From the NCBI RefSeq assembly GCF_001999765.1, contig NZ_KV908330.1, forward strand, positions 44,921-108,920: a DNA stretch of 64,000 bases. The letters run 5' to 3'. Below are positions 27,459-36,839 of this stretch, piece by piece. The DNA is from Sinomonas mesophila. Lineage in GTDB: Bacteria; Actinomycetota; Actinomycetes; Actinomycetales; Micrococcaceae. Numbering within the stretch: the first letter of the stretch is position 1; every line of letters begins with the position of its first letter. The notes under the pieces were generated by a model that worked only from the letters and a program-made list of their open reading frames with translations, ran no database searches and was not told the origin of the DNA. The position numbers and the translations under genes are program-made.

Positions 27459-28865
27459 TCAGGCGCGGGCGTACTCGCGGTCCGCGGTGGGCTGCTGGGC
27501 GTCCGCCGGCTGGCCGGGGATGTCCTCGACCTCGGGCTCGGAACCGTGGCCGTGCCCGGCGAGCATCGTGCTCTCGTCGAACGGGCGGGCCCCGGAGAGC
27601 ACCTCGCCGACACGCTCGCGGTCGATCTCCTTGGTCCACGTGCCCATGAGGACGGTGGCGACGGCGTTGCCCGTGAAGTTGGTCAGGGCGCGCGCCTCGG
27701 ACATGAACCGGTCGATGCCGACGATGAAGGACACGCCGCCCACGAGGTGCGGGGCGTGGGCCTGCAGGCCGCCCGCGAGGGTCGCGAGGCCAGCGCCGGT
27801 GACGCCCGCTGCGCCCTTCGAGGCGATGATCATGAAGACCAGGAGGCCGATCTGCTCGCCGAGGGCGAGCGGGGTGCCCATCGCCGTCGCGATGAAGAGC
27901 GAGGCCATGGTCAGGTAGATCGCCGTGCCGTCGAGGTTGAACGAGTAGCCCGTTGGGACGGTGACGCCGACGACCGGCTTCGAGACGCCGAGGTGCTCCA
28001 TCTTCGCGATGAGCCGCGGCAGGGCCGCCTCGGAGGACGAGGTCGAGACGATGATGAGGTACTCCCGGCCCAGGTACTTCATGAGCTTGAACAGATTCAC
28101 GCCGGAGACGAGCTTCAGGAGCGTGCCGAGGACGACCACGATGAACAGGGCGCACGTGATGTAGAAGGCGATCATCAGCGTGGCGAGGCTCATCACGGCC
28201 TGCCACCCGGTCGCGCCGACGACGGCGGCGATCGCGCCGAACGCGCCGATGGGGGCGAGCCACATGATCATGATGAGGATGCGGAAGATGAGGGCCTGGG
28301 CTTGGCGGATGAACTCGAGGAGCATCGCACCGGTCTTGCCCATGCGCTGGAGCGCGAAGCCGACGAGGAGCGCGATGAAGAGCGTCTGGAGGATCTCGCC
28401 CGAGGTCAGCGAGGAGAGCATCGTCTTGGGGATGATGCCGAGCAGGAAGTCGGTCGTGCCCTTCGACTCGCCCGCCTGGTAGGTCGCGTTGGCGAGGTTG
28501 AGGCCCTCGCCCGGGTGGACGATGTTGCCGACGACGAGGCCGATGCCGAGCGCGAACGTGCTCATGGCCAGGAAGTAGAGGAGCGCCAGGCCGCCGACGC
28601 GCCCGACCGTCCTTGCCTTGGCGATCGAGCCGATGCCCAGGACGATCGTGCAGAAGATGACCGGGGCGATCATCATCTTGATGAGGCCCACGAACGCGTC
28701 GCCCACGGGCTTGAGGCTTGCGGCGAAGCCCTCCTTGCCCGGGAACAGGAGGCCGACCGCGACGCCGAGCACGACGGCGACGATGACGGCGATGTAGAGG
28801 AAGTGCGTCTTGTCGACCGGCTTCTTGGACCGGGCCGGCGCGGGCGCCGCTGGCGACATTGCCAC
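27459..28865 (-). CDS. dctA: C4-dicarboxylate:cation symporter DctA
   Basis: 468 residues of the DAACS (Glt/DctA) family. Diagnostic segments are MIAPVIFCTIVLGIGSIA, the serine-rich reentrant loop SSSEAALPRLI (STSSSEAAL), and the substrate/cation-binding helix with VPTGYSFNLDGTAIY. GIDRFMSEARALTNFTGNAV carries the conserved Asp and Arg that favour dicarboxylates over glutamate. It should take up succinate, fumarate and malate with protons or sodium. It is divergent from a DcuS/CitA-like sensor and its response regulator, which probably control it. The C-terminal tail is His/Glu-rich and variable. Confidence 0.94.
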   Translation of the reverse strand: MAMSPAAPAPARSKKPVDKTHFLYIAVIVAVVLGVAVGLLFPGKEGFAASLKPVGDAFVGLIKMMIAPVIFCTIVLGIGSIAKARTVGRVGGLALLYFLAMSTFALGIGLVVGNIVHPGEGLNLANATYQAGESKGTTDFLLGIIPKTMLSSLTSGEILQTLFIALLVGFALQRMGKTGAMLLEFIRQAQALIFRILIMIMWLAPIGAFGAIAAVVGATGWQAVMSLATLMIAFYITCALFIVVVLGTLLKLVSGVNLFKLMKYLGREYLIIVSTSSSEAALPRLIAKMEHLGVSKPVVGVTVPTGYSFNLDGTAIYLTMASLFIATAMGTPLALGEQIGLLVFMIIASKGAAGVTGAGLATLAGGLQAHAPHLVGGVSFIVGIDRFMSEARALTNFTGNAVATVLMGTWTKEIDRERVGEVLSGARPFDESTMLAGHGHGSEPEVEDIPGQPADAQQPTADREYARA

Positions 28866-28934
28866 GGTGATCTCCTTGGTACTTTGTGGGGTGCCCCCCC
28901 TGGGGCCGTTTCCACCACTACTGTGGGGCAGGCT

Positions 28935-28976
28935 GTGACAGGGGTCACCGTTGCGGTCATATTGGTCACAGGTGAC
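28935..28976. promoter_or_regulatory. Paired GTGAC/GTCAC inverted repeats between dctA and the two-component system
   Basis: Two short inverted repeats share the same half-site: GTGAC-N4-GTCAC at 28935-28948 and GTCAC-N2-GTGAC at 28965-28976. They lie in the 131-bp gap between divergent dctA (start 28865) and the sensor kinase (start 28997). This is where the response regulator would be expected to bind. The binding itself is an inference. Confidence 0.45.
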
Positions 28977-28996
28977 GTTCGTGCCGAGGAGGGCCG

Positions 28997-30622
28997 ATGA
29001 AGAAGCTGAGCCTCGCGAACAGGCTCCTGGCGATCCTCGTCCTCGCCGTCGCCGCGCTCACTGCGTTCATCGGCACAGCCATGGTGCTCGACGCACGCAA
29101 CCAAACCCACGAGCAGGCCGGCCGGCGCACGCTCGCCGTCGCCGAAGCCATCGCGGACAGTCCCTTCGTCATCGACGCTGCCGCGCGGTCCGGGACGCAG
29201 GACCCAACGCCTGCGCTCCAGCCCTACGCGGCCCAGCTCACGGCGGATGCGGGGCTGGACTTCGTGACGATCATGGCCCCTGACCGGACACGCTGGACCC
29301 ACGCGAACCCCGAGCAGATCGGCGGCAAGTACATCGGCAGCGTTGACGACGCGCTCGCTGGCCGCCCCCTGACCGAGACGTTCGAGGGGACGCTCGGGCT
29401 CTCGGTGCGTTCGATCGTCCCCATCCTCTCCGCCGACGGGAGCGTCCTCGGCATGGTCTCGGCGGGCGTGCGTGTGAGCGCCCTCGACGTCGCCCTGGCT
29501 GGCCGCCTCCCCGCGGTCCTCGCGGTGGCCGCCGCGGTGCTCGCGCTCGGCGTCGTCGGCTCGGTCGTCCTCGGCCGGTATCTGGCCTCCGTGACGCGCG
29601 GCTACGGCCCCGAGCAGCTCGGCCAGCTCTTCGCCTACTACGAGTCGGTGCTGCATTCGGTGCGCGAGGGGGTGATCCTCGTGGACCGGTCGGGGCGCGT
29701 CGTCATCCGCAACGACCAGGCCTCGCGCCTGCTCGGGCTCTCGGACGCGGACGACGCCGGCCCCTCCTCGGCGGCGCCCGTTGCCGCGCGGCTCGACGAG
29801 CTCGGCCTCCCGGAGAGCCTCCGGGAGCTGCTCGCGAGCGGCCGGACGGCGCACGACGAGATCCACGTGACCGCGGACAGGGTCCTCGTCGTGAACCAGG
29901 AGCCCGCGCTCAGCCACGAGGGCCGGCGGACGAGGGTGCTCGGCGCCGTCGCGACCCTGCGCGACCGGACGGAGATCGAGGCCCTCGGGAGCGAGCTCGA
30001 GACGATGCGCACGCTCTCCGACGCGCTTCGGAGCCAGACCCACGAGCACGCCAACCGGCTGCACACGATCGTGTCCCTGCTCGAGCTCGGCCGGACCGAG
30101 CAGGCTCTCTCCTTCGCCACCGAGGACCTGCACCTGAGCCAGTCCCTGGCCGACGAGCTCGTCGTCTCGCTGGACGAGCCCGTGCTCGCCGCGCTCGTCA
30201 TGGGCAAGGCGGCGCAGGCCAACGAGCGCGGCGTCCGGCTCGACGCCGAGGCCACGGACTCGCTCGCCGGGACGGGGGTCGCCGCGCAGGACCTCGTGAC
30301 CGTCGTCGGGAACCTCGTGGACAACGCGATCGACGCCGCCGCGTCCGGCGAGGCGCCCCGCTGGGTCTCGCTCGAGATCGCGGTGGAGGAGGCCGCCGTC
30401 GTCATCGAGGTGGCCGACAGCGGGCCGGGCGTGCCCGAGGAGGAGGCCGAGGCGGTGCTGCGCTACGGATACTCGACCAAGCCGCACAGCGGCCAGGGCA
30501 GGGGGCTGGGCCTCGCGCTCGTCTCCCGCACGGTGAACCGGCTGGGCGGAACGCTCACGCTGGGCCGGCGTCAGGGCGCCGTCTTCACCGTCATGCTGCC
30601 GACCAAGGAGGCCACACCGTGA
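28997..30622 (+). CDS. Sensor histidine kinase of the CitA/DcuS type
   Basis: 541 residues. A membrane helix at 10-30, an extracytoplasmic PAS-like sensor (about 35-165) and a second helix at about 170-195 precede a cytoplasmic PAS domain (VLHSVREGVILVDRSGRVVI). The phosphoacceptor region is QTHEHANRLHTIVSLLELG (His349 or His351), followed by the HATPase domain with NLVDNAIDAA and GLGLALVSRTVNRLGG. In this family the periplasmic domain binds C4-dicarboxylates or citrate. The gene overlaps the response regulator by four bases (GTGA) and is divergent from dctA, so control of dicarboxylate uptake is the natural inference. Confidence 0.92.
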   Translation: MKKLSLANRLLAILVLAVAALTAFIGTAMVLDARNQTHEQAGRRTLAVAEAIADSPFVIDAAARSGTQDPTPALQPYAAQLTADAGLDFVTIMAPDRTRWTHANPEQIGGKYIGSVDDALAGRPLTETFEGTLGLSVRSIVPILSADGSVLGMVSAGVRVSALDVALAGRLPAVLAVAAAVLALGVVGSVVLGRYLASVTRGYGPEQLGQLFAYYESVLHSVREGVILVDRSGRVVIRNDQASRLLGLSDADDAGPSSAAPVAARLDELGLPESLRELLASGRTAHDEIHVTADRVLVVNQEPALSHEGRRTRVLGAVATLRDRTEIEALGSELETMRTLSDALRSQTHEHANRLHTIVSLLELGRTEQALSFATEDLHLSQSLADELVVSLDEPVLAALVMGKAAQANERGVRLDAEATDSLAGTGVAAQDLVTVVGNLVDNAIDAAASGEAPRWVSLEIAVEEAAVVIEVADSGPGVPEEEAEAVLRYGYSTKPHSGQGRGLGLALVSRTVNRLGGTLTLGRRQGAVFTVMLPTKEATP

Positions 30623-31314
30623 GGGACCTGCGGGTTCTCGTCGTCGAGGACGAACTGATCGCCGCGGACGCCCACGCGGCGTACGTGGGCCGGGTGGAGG
30701 GGTTCGTGCACGCTGGGACGGCGCACGACGGCGCGTCCGCCCTGCGGCTGGCCGGCGAGCTGGCGGCGGCGGGGACGCCCGTGGATCTCGTGCTCCTGGA
30801 CATGAACCTCCCGGACCTCCACGGCCTCGACGTCGGCAGGAGGCTGCGGGCGGCGGGCCACGCCGTCGACATCATCGCGATCACGGCGGTGCGCGAGCTG
30901 CCGATCGTGCGCCGGGCGATCTCCGTGGGGGTCGTGCAGTACCTCATCAAGCCGTTCACCTTCGCCGCGTTCGCGGAGCGGCTCGAGCACTACCGCCGCT
31001 ACCACGAGGCGCTCAGCGCCGCCGGGCGCACGGCGTCCCAGAGCGCCGTGGACGAGGCCCTCTCGGCGCTGCGCGCGCCCATCCCGCAGCCGCTGCCCAA
31101 GGGCCTGTCCCAGGAGACCCTCGAGTCCATCCGCCAGTACCTGCGCTCGCGCGGGACGGCCGTCTCCGCGGCTGAACTGACGGAGGCCGTGGGCGTCTCC
31201 CGGGTCACCGCGCGGCGCTACCTCGAGCATCTGGCGGACGCGGGAGAGCTTACGCGCTCGGCACGCTACGGCACCCCGGGCCGCCCCGAGAAAGAGTATC
31301 GCTGGGCTGGCTGA
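30619..31314 (+). CDS. Response regulator of the CitB/DcuR type
   Basis: 231 residues. The receiver domain has VVEDELIAADAHAAYVGRVE with acidic pocket Glu10-Asp11 and phosphoacceptor Asp61 in LLDMNLPDLHG, and Lys in YLIKPF. The C-terminal output is a winged helix (TAVSAAELTEAVGVSRVTAR, RYLEHLADAGELTRSARYG), as in CitB/DcuR rather than NarL types. It starts with GTG inside the stop of the sensor gene. It probably activates dctA. Confidence 0.92.
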   Translation: MRDLRVLVVEDELIAADAHAAYVGRVEGFVHAGTAHDGASALRLAGELAAAGTPVDLVLLDMNLPDLHGLDVGRRLRAAGHAVDIIAITAVRELPIVRRAISVGVVQYLIKPFTFAAFAERLEHYRRYHEALSAAGRTASQSAVDEALSALRAPIPQPLPKGLSQETLESIRQYLRSRGTAVSAAELTEAVGVSRVTARRYLEHLADAGELTRSARYGTPGRPEKEYRWAG

Positions 31315-31348
31315 CCACCCGGCCCCGAGCACTCGGACGGGCCGCACA

Positions 31349-31395
31349 GCTACTGCCCTTCGGGGCCGCCCCGCTACTGCCCTTCGGGGCCGCCC
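31349..31395. repeat. Tandem 24-bp repeat after the response regulator
   Basis: Two identical 23-base copies (31349-31371 and 31373-31395) with one intervening base, so a 24-bp period, begin 35 bp after the response-regulator stop. A GC-rich inverted repeat GGGCCGCC/GGCGGCCC follows at 31417-31436 and may be the terminator of the two-component operon. Confidence 0.75.
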
Positions 31396-31459
31396 GGGCC
31401 TACCTTTGAAGCAGGAGGGCCGCCGCCCGGGCGGCCCCCGTCACCGGGAAGGAGCCGCC

Positions 31460-31597
31460 ATGAGCCAGGACACCGAGGGCGCCATCGCCGACGAGGAACC
31501 GGAGCGCACCACGCCGGACGTCTCCACGATCCCCGACGGCTCGGGCAACGACCGCGACCCGGACGAGTCCGAGGACGAGCGCTTCGACGCAGGCTGA
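31460..31597 (+). CDS. Small acidic protein of unknown function (45 aa)
   Basis: 45 residues, starting MSQDTEGAIADEEPERTTPD, behind GGAAGGAG at good spacing. Nearly a third of residues are Asp or Glu and there is no hydrophobic core, so the product is probably disordered. A longer reading starting at 31406 covers a GC-rich hairpin and is rejected. The next gene encodes a similarly acidic small protein 68 bp downstream, which supports both being real and related. I recognise no family. Confidence 0.55.
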   Translation: MSQDTEGAIADEEPERTTPDVSTIPDGSGNDRDPDESEDERFDAG

Positions 31598-31665
31598 CGG
31601 CGGCCCGCGGGGCAGCCGTCAGGCCTCACGGTCGCGATGAGGGGGCCACACAGAGAGGACGAGCC

Positions 31666-31902
31666 ATGACCCACAGCCTCGACTACGGCGACACCGAGGA
31701 CGACGACCTCACCGAGCCCCTTGACGGGCGGGACAGCCAGGCCCCCGAGGGATCGAGTGACAACCCCGAGACGATGGAGGAGATCGACCCGCTGCACGAT
31801 CCGCGGCGGCTCATCGAGCTCGACGCCGAAGAGGGGGAAAGCCCCGAGGCCGAGCTCGACGTCGAGGAGGAGAACCCGGACATCGAGCTCGGAATCGACT
31901 GA
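31666..31902 (+). CDS. Small acidic protein of unknown function (78 aa)
   Basis: 78 residues. About 40 percent are Asp or Glu, with low Lys/Arg (DYGDTEDDDLTEPLDGRDS, then EAELDVEEENPDIELGID). GAGAGGAC precedes the ATG. A strong terminator begins 12 bp after the stop, so transcription ends here. The product looks intrinsically disordered; no known domain is visible. Confidence 0.6.
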   Translation: MTHSLDYGDTEDDDLTEPLDGRDSQAPEGSSDNPETMEEIDPLHDPRRLIELDAEEGESPEAELDVEEENPDIELGID

Positions 31903-31913
31903 CGCCGGACGGC

Positions 31914-31949
31914 AAAGGGCCGCCGGGGCTTGTGCCCCGGCGGCCCTTT
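31914..31949 (+). terminator. Rho-independent terminator after the acidic-protein pair
   Basis: A near-perfect stem AAAGGGCCGCCGGGGC / GCCCCGGCGGCCCTTT with a TTGT loop, ending in CGTG. It closes the unit that carries the two small acidic genes. Confidence 0.85.
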
Positions 31950-32348
31950 CGTGTGCGCTCCCGGGGGACTGCTGGGGCAACCAAGTAGTCTGCGCCGGAA
32001 ATTCGGGTACTTGGAAGGGCAGGTCAAGTGGTGCCCCAGGTGGATATCTCAAATACATTGCATTTGGAGGGGATTTTCTCCTCGCCGCGCATGTAGCTAT
32101 CCATCCAGACGACCCACGAATTTGCTTTCTTTTGGGGGAGCCGCCAGTGAACTACGCCTCACATAGCCCGCCCGGGGCCGCCGCCGGCTAACGCCGGCCC
32201 ACTGACGGCCCGCTTGGGCAGCAACACCTCGTCCGTACAGGCGGAATGCGCCGCCCTACGGCGATCTCGCGCACCCTCGTGCGCATTATTTCGCTTTCCT
32301 CCATCATTCCTTCCTTTATTGCGCCCTAAATTCCCAGGAGGCATCCAA
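31950..32348. other. 399-bp gene-free, AT-richer leader before the LPETG protein
   Basis: No open frame with a ribosome-binding site is visible. The stretch 32040-32130 is noticeably richer in A and T than the rest of the window, and would suit a promoter and leader. From 32160 on it holds GC-rich inverted segments such as GGGGCCGCCGCCGGC. The last 16 bases include the AGGAGG of the next gene. I could not match it to a riboswitch family. Confidence 0.5.
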
Positions 32349-33981
<1,633 letters not shown>

Positions 33982-34013
33982 CTCCGTTCCGCATTGATTG
34001 ACTGTCGGCCCGC

Positions 34014-34721
34014 GTGACCGACGTCGATCCCCGCAAGGGCCGGCAGCCTCAGGCTGCCGGCCCTTCCGCGTCTCCACGATCTGCGTCTCCACGATCTGCG
34101 GGTTCCCAGCCCTCGGGTCTCATCGGCATCGTGCTCGCGGCGGGCGCCGGGCGGCGCATGGGCCGCCCCAAGGCGCTGGTCGCGGACGACGCCGGCCCCT
34201 GGCTCGAGCGCGCCGTGCGCCTCCTGCTCGGGGCGGGCTGCGGGCGGGTCCTCGCAGTTCTGGGAGCCTCCGCTGCCGAGGCCGCGCGCCTCCTCCCCGA
34301 CGATCCGCGGGTGAGCGCCGTGGTCGCAACCGAGTGGGCGGAGGGCGTGGGCGCGTCGCTGCGCGCGGGGCTCGAGGCCGCCGCGACCGTCACGGACGGC
34401 ATCGGGAACGCGCCGTCGGCCGCCCTCGTGACGCTCGTCGACCTGCCCTGGCTCGAGGCCGAGGCCTTCGCCCGGGTCGCCGGGGCGGGGTCGGGGCCAG
34501 CGGACCTCCGCCGGGCGATGTACGCCGGCAGGCCGGGGCACCCCGTGCTCATCGGGCGCGACCACTGGGCCCCGCTGGGCGAGTCTCTGGCCGGGGACAC
34601 CGGCGCGGGCCCCTACCTCGCCGCCCACGGCGCGGTCGCCGTCGACTGCTCGGGCCTCGGCGGCGACCGCGATCAGGACGAACCCCTCCGAGGAAACCCC
34701 GCAGGTCGTCCTAAACGCTAA
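34014..34721 (+). CDS. MobA/MocA-like nucleotidyltransferase (molybdenum cofactor type)
   Basis: 235 residues. The nucleotide-binding motif is IVLAAGAGRRMGRPKALV, followed by LVTLVDLPWLEAEAF and YAGRPGHPVLIGRDHW, which place it in the MobA/MocA-like NTP-transferase family that adds CMP or GMP to molybdopterin. The only start codon in frame is GTG 34014; the first 30 residues include repeated SASPR and run across the terminator of cspA (34035-34065). There is no ribosome-binding site before the GTG, so the true initiation point is uncertain. No other cofactor-biosynthesis gene is nearby, so a molybdenum role is provisional. Confidence 0.78.
   Translation: MTDVDPRKGRQPQAAGPSASPRSASPRSAGSQPSGLIGIVLAAGAGRRMGRPKALVADDAGPWLERAVRLLLGAGCGRVLAVLGASAAEAARLLPDDPRVSAVVATEWAEGVGASLRAGLEAAATVTDGIGNAPSAALVTLVDLPWLEAEAFARVAGAGSGPADLRRAMYAGRPGHPVLIGRDHWAPLGESLAGDTGAGPYLAAHGAVAVDCSGLGGDRDQDEPLRGNPAGRPKR
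34035..34065 (+). terminator. cspA terminator embedded in the next reading frame
   Basis: A perfect 15-bp inverted repeat AAGGGCCGGCAGCCT / AGGCTGCCGGCCCTT about one central base, 54 bp after the cspA stop. It also falls inside codons 8-18 of the MobA-like gene, so any read-through transcript carries it in coding sequence. Confidence 0.8.
34068..34097 (+). repeat. Tandem 15-bp repeat
   Basis: Two identical adjacent copies of GCGTCTCCACGATCT directly follow the hairpin. In frame they encode a duplicated pentapeptide in the N-terminal extension of the MobA-like protein. Confidence 0.85.
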
Positions 34722-34743
34722 CCGTTCTCATTTGTGTTAGCGT
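34715..34743. promoter_or_regulatory. Inverted repeat ACGCTAAC-N13-GTTAGCGT before the zinc lipoprotein
   Basis: Eight-base perfect arms (34715-34722 and 34736-34743) around an AT-richer spacer CGTTCTCATTTGT, ending seven bases before the ATG of the AztD-like gene. Because AztD-like genes are usually zinc-repressed, this is a candidate Zur operator; the spacer shares an ATTT/TCAT flavour with Zur boxes but is not a clear match. It overlaps the stop of the upstream gene and any ribosome-binding site. Confidence 0.5.
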
Positions 34744-34749
34744 ACGGGC

Positions 34750-36033
34750 ATGCTCTCACCTGATCTGGGGCGATTCGCCCTGCCCACAGCCACGCTCCGT
34801 GGCGGCGTCGTGGCCGCCGCCCTCACCGCCGTCTTCGCCCTGAGCGCGTGCGGCGGGCCCGCCCCCGCGTCCTCGGCCGAGAGCGCGTCCCCCGCCGCCT
34901 CGGCGGGTGCCAAGGCGGCAGAGCGCTCCCGCGCGATGCCGCGGCTCGTCCTCACGACGGAGGGCGGGCTCATGACCCTCAACGCCGCGACCCTCGAGCC
35001 CGTGGGCGAGACCGTGCCGCTCGATGGCTTCCTCAGGATCAACCCGGCCGGGGACGGGCGGCACGTGCTCGTGTCCACCGAGCGCGGCTTCGAGGTGTTC
35101 GACGCCGGCACCTGGGGCGAGCCGCACGGGGACCACGACCACTTCTACACGTGGGCCCCCCGCCTGACCGGCACGGTGTTCGACGCCGACCACCCGGGCC
35201 ACGCGGTCCACCACGCCGGCAGCACAGCGCTCTTCGCCGACGGCACGGGCGAGGTCACGGTGTTCGACCCCGCGGGGCTCCAGGACGGCGCGCCGGAGGC
35301 GAAGGTCTCGCGCACGCCGGAGGCCCACCACGGCGTGGCGGTCCCGCTGCCCGAGGGCGGCCTGCTCACGACCCGCAGCCACGGCGAGAAGCGCGTCGGC
35401 ATCACGGTGCTGGCGGCGGACGGGACCGAGGCGGCGTCGTCCGAGGACTGCCCCGGGACCCACGGCGAGGCCACCGCGGCAGGCGCCGTCGTCGTCGGCT
35501 GCACGGACGGCGCACTCGTCTACAGCGGCGGGCAGATCCGCAAGGTCCAGGCCCCGGACGCCTACGGCCGGATCGGGAACCAGTCCGGCAGCGAGCACTC
35601 CCCGATCGTCCTCGGGGACTACAAGGTCGACAAGGACGCGGAGCTCGAGCGGCCCACCCGGATCAGCCTCATCGACACCCGCACCGCGTCCCTGCGGCAT
35701 GTCGAGCTCGGCACCAGCTACTCGTTCCGCTCGCTCGGGCGCGGACCGGCCGGCGAGGCGCTCCTCCTCGGCACCGACGGCGGCCTTCGGGTCATCGACC
35801 CCGAGACGGGCGCCGTGGCGCGCACCATCCCGGTCGTCGCCCCGTGGACCGAGTCCGAGACGTGGCAGGACCCGCGCCCCACGCTGTTCGTCCAGGGCTC
35901 GACGGCGTACGTCACCGAGCCGGCGGCGCGGCGGCTGCACGCCGTCGACCTCGCAACGGGAGCGGTGGTCAAGACCGCCGAGCTGCCCGCCGTGCCGAAC
36001 GAGATCACAGGTGTGACCGGCACGGCCAGCTGA
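34750..36033 (+). CDS. AztD-like zinc metallochaperone lipoprotein
   Basis: 427 residues. A lipoprotein signal has lipobox LSAC with the modified cysteine at residue 34. The mature part is beta-propeller-like, with repeated WD/PQQ-style strands (LTTEGGLMTLNAATLEPVG, LLLGTDGGLRVIDPETGAV). A His-rich zinc-binding segment, GEPHGDHDHFYTWAP, and later EAHHGVAVPL and SHGEKR are features of AztD, which delivers zinc to the AztC solute-binding protein. No AztABC transporter is adjacent, so it is an orphan here. Regulation by zinc is suggested by the inverted repeat just upstream. Confidence 0.78.
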   Translation: MLSPDLGRFALPTATLRGGVVAAALTAVFALSACGGPAPASSAESASPAASAGAKAAERSRAMPRLVLTTEGGLMTLNAATLEPVGETVPLDGFLRINPAGDGRHVLVSTERGFEVFDAGTWGEPHGDHDHFYTWAPRLTGTVFDADHPGHAVHHAGSTALFADGTGEVTVFDPAGLQDGAPEAKVSRTPEAHHGVAVPLPEGGLLTTRSHGEKRVGITVLAADGTEAASSEDCPGTHGEATAAGAVVVGCTDGALVYSGGQIRKVQAPDAYGRIGNQSGSEHSPIVLGDYKVDKDAELERPTRISLIDTRTASLRHVELGTSYSFRSLGRGPAGEALLLGTDGGLRVIDPETGAVARTIPVVAPWTESETWQDPRPTLFVQGSTAYVTEPAARRLHAVDLATGAVVKTAELPAVPNEITGVTGTAS

Positions 36034-36051
36034 GCAGTATTGCCGGTCATG

Positions 36052-36096
36052 CGCGAGCGGCCCGGGCCCGGCATTGCCGTACCCGGGCCGCTCGCG
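36052..36096. terminator. Bidirectional terminator
   Basis: A 15-bp stem CGCGAGCGGCCCGGG / CCCGGGCCGCTCGCG with a 15-base loop lies between the convergent AztD-like gene (stop 36033) and the isomerase gene (stop 36112). Confidence 0.85.
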
Positions 36097-36111
36097 TGTT
36101 CGCCGGTGCCT

Positions 36112-36834
36112 CTAGCCGAACAGCTTGCCCCAGCGCGGGTCCAGCAGCGGCGCGCCGGCGAGCTGCAGGCAGCGCCACAGCGTCACGGCGACGGAGTCGA
36201 GCACGGGAACGCCGGTGCGCTCCTCGAGCTCGGCCGCGACCGGCGCGCCGTAGAGGTTCGTGCAGAGGAACACGAGCGCGTCCGGGCGGTCCGCGGCGAG
36301 CTCGAGCGACCCCGGCACGATCTCGGCCGGGGCCACGCGCCCGAAGGACTCGTTGTCGCTCAGGCCGAGGAACCGGTGCCCGCTCGTGCGAATCCCCTCC
36401 TCTGCCCAGCGGGCGATCACCTGCAGGTTCACGTCCTGGGTGTACGGGGTGAAGAGGCCGACCGACCCAATGCCGAACTCGGTGAAGGCGTCGAGGTAGG
36501 CGAGGGTCGATGTCGTCGCCGGGATCCCGGTCGCGGCGGTGATCTCGGCGGCGATCGTGCGGTCATGGTCCGCGCCGAGCCACGACCCGGAGGTGCCGTT
36601 CCACGCGATGACGTCCACATCGGCGGTCGCGAGGAGCTCGGCTGCGGCGCGCATGCCCTCGACGTCGAACTGCCGGTCGGAGCCGACGTCGAGGGCGATG
36701 CGCGTGACCGGGATCCGCGTCGAGTGGACCGTGACGTCCTCGCGGGCGCCGAGGATCCGGTAGCTCTGCGGCTCGAGGCACGTGTTCGACGAAGGGACGA
36801 TCATCCCGATGCGGGCGGGGCGGGCGGTGGTCAC
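36112..36834 (-). CDS. Maleate isomerase / arylmalonate decarboxylase-like protein
   Basis: 240 residues of the Asp/Glu-racemase superfamily. It begins ARIGMIVPSSNTCLEPQSYR. The first active-site loop reads IAWNGTSGSWLG, where maleate isomerases carry Cys in the CTSGS position and this protein has Gly. The second loop, VFLCTNLYGAP, keeps its cysteine. A Gly/Cys pair is the pattern known for arylmalonate decarboxylase, whereas racemases and isomerases use two cysteines. So a decarboxylase or an altered isomerase activity is possible. It starts six bases after the hydantoinase stop and is the last gene of the racemase-hydantoinase-isomerase unit. Confidence 0.78.
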   Translation of the reverse strand: MTTARPARIGMIVPSSNTCLEPQSYRILGAREDVTVHSTRIPVTRIALDVGSDRQFDVEGMRAAAELLATADVDVIAWNGTSGSWLGADHDRTIAAEITAATGIPATTSTLAYLDAFTEFGIGSVGLFTPYTQDVNLQVIARWAEEGIRTSGHRFLGLSDNESFGRVAPAEIVPGSLELAADRPDALVFLCTNLYGAPVAAELEERTGVPVLDSVAVTLWRCLQLAGAPLLDPRWGKLFG

Positions 36835-36839
36835 GATGG

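Noticed and set aside
31950..32348. c-di-AMP or cobalamin riboswitch before the LPETG gene
   Set aside because: I could not find the conserved core motifs of either class.
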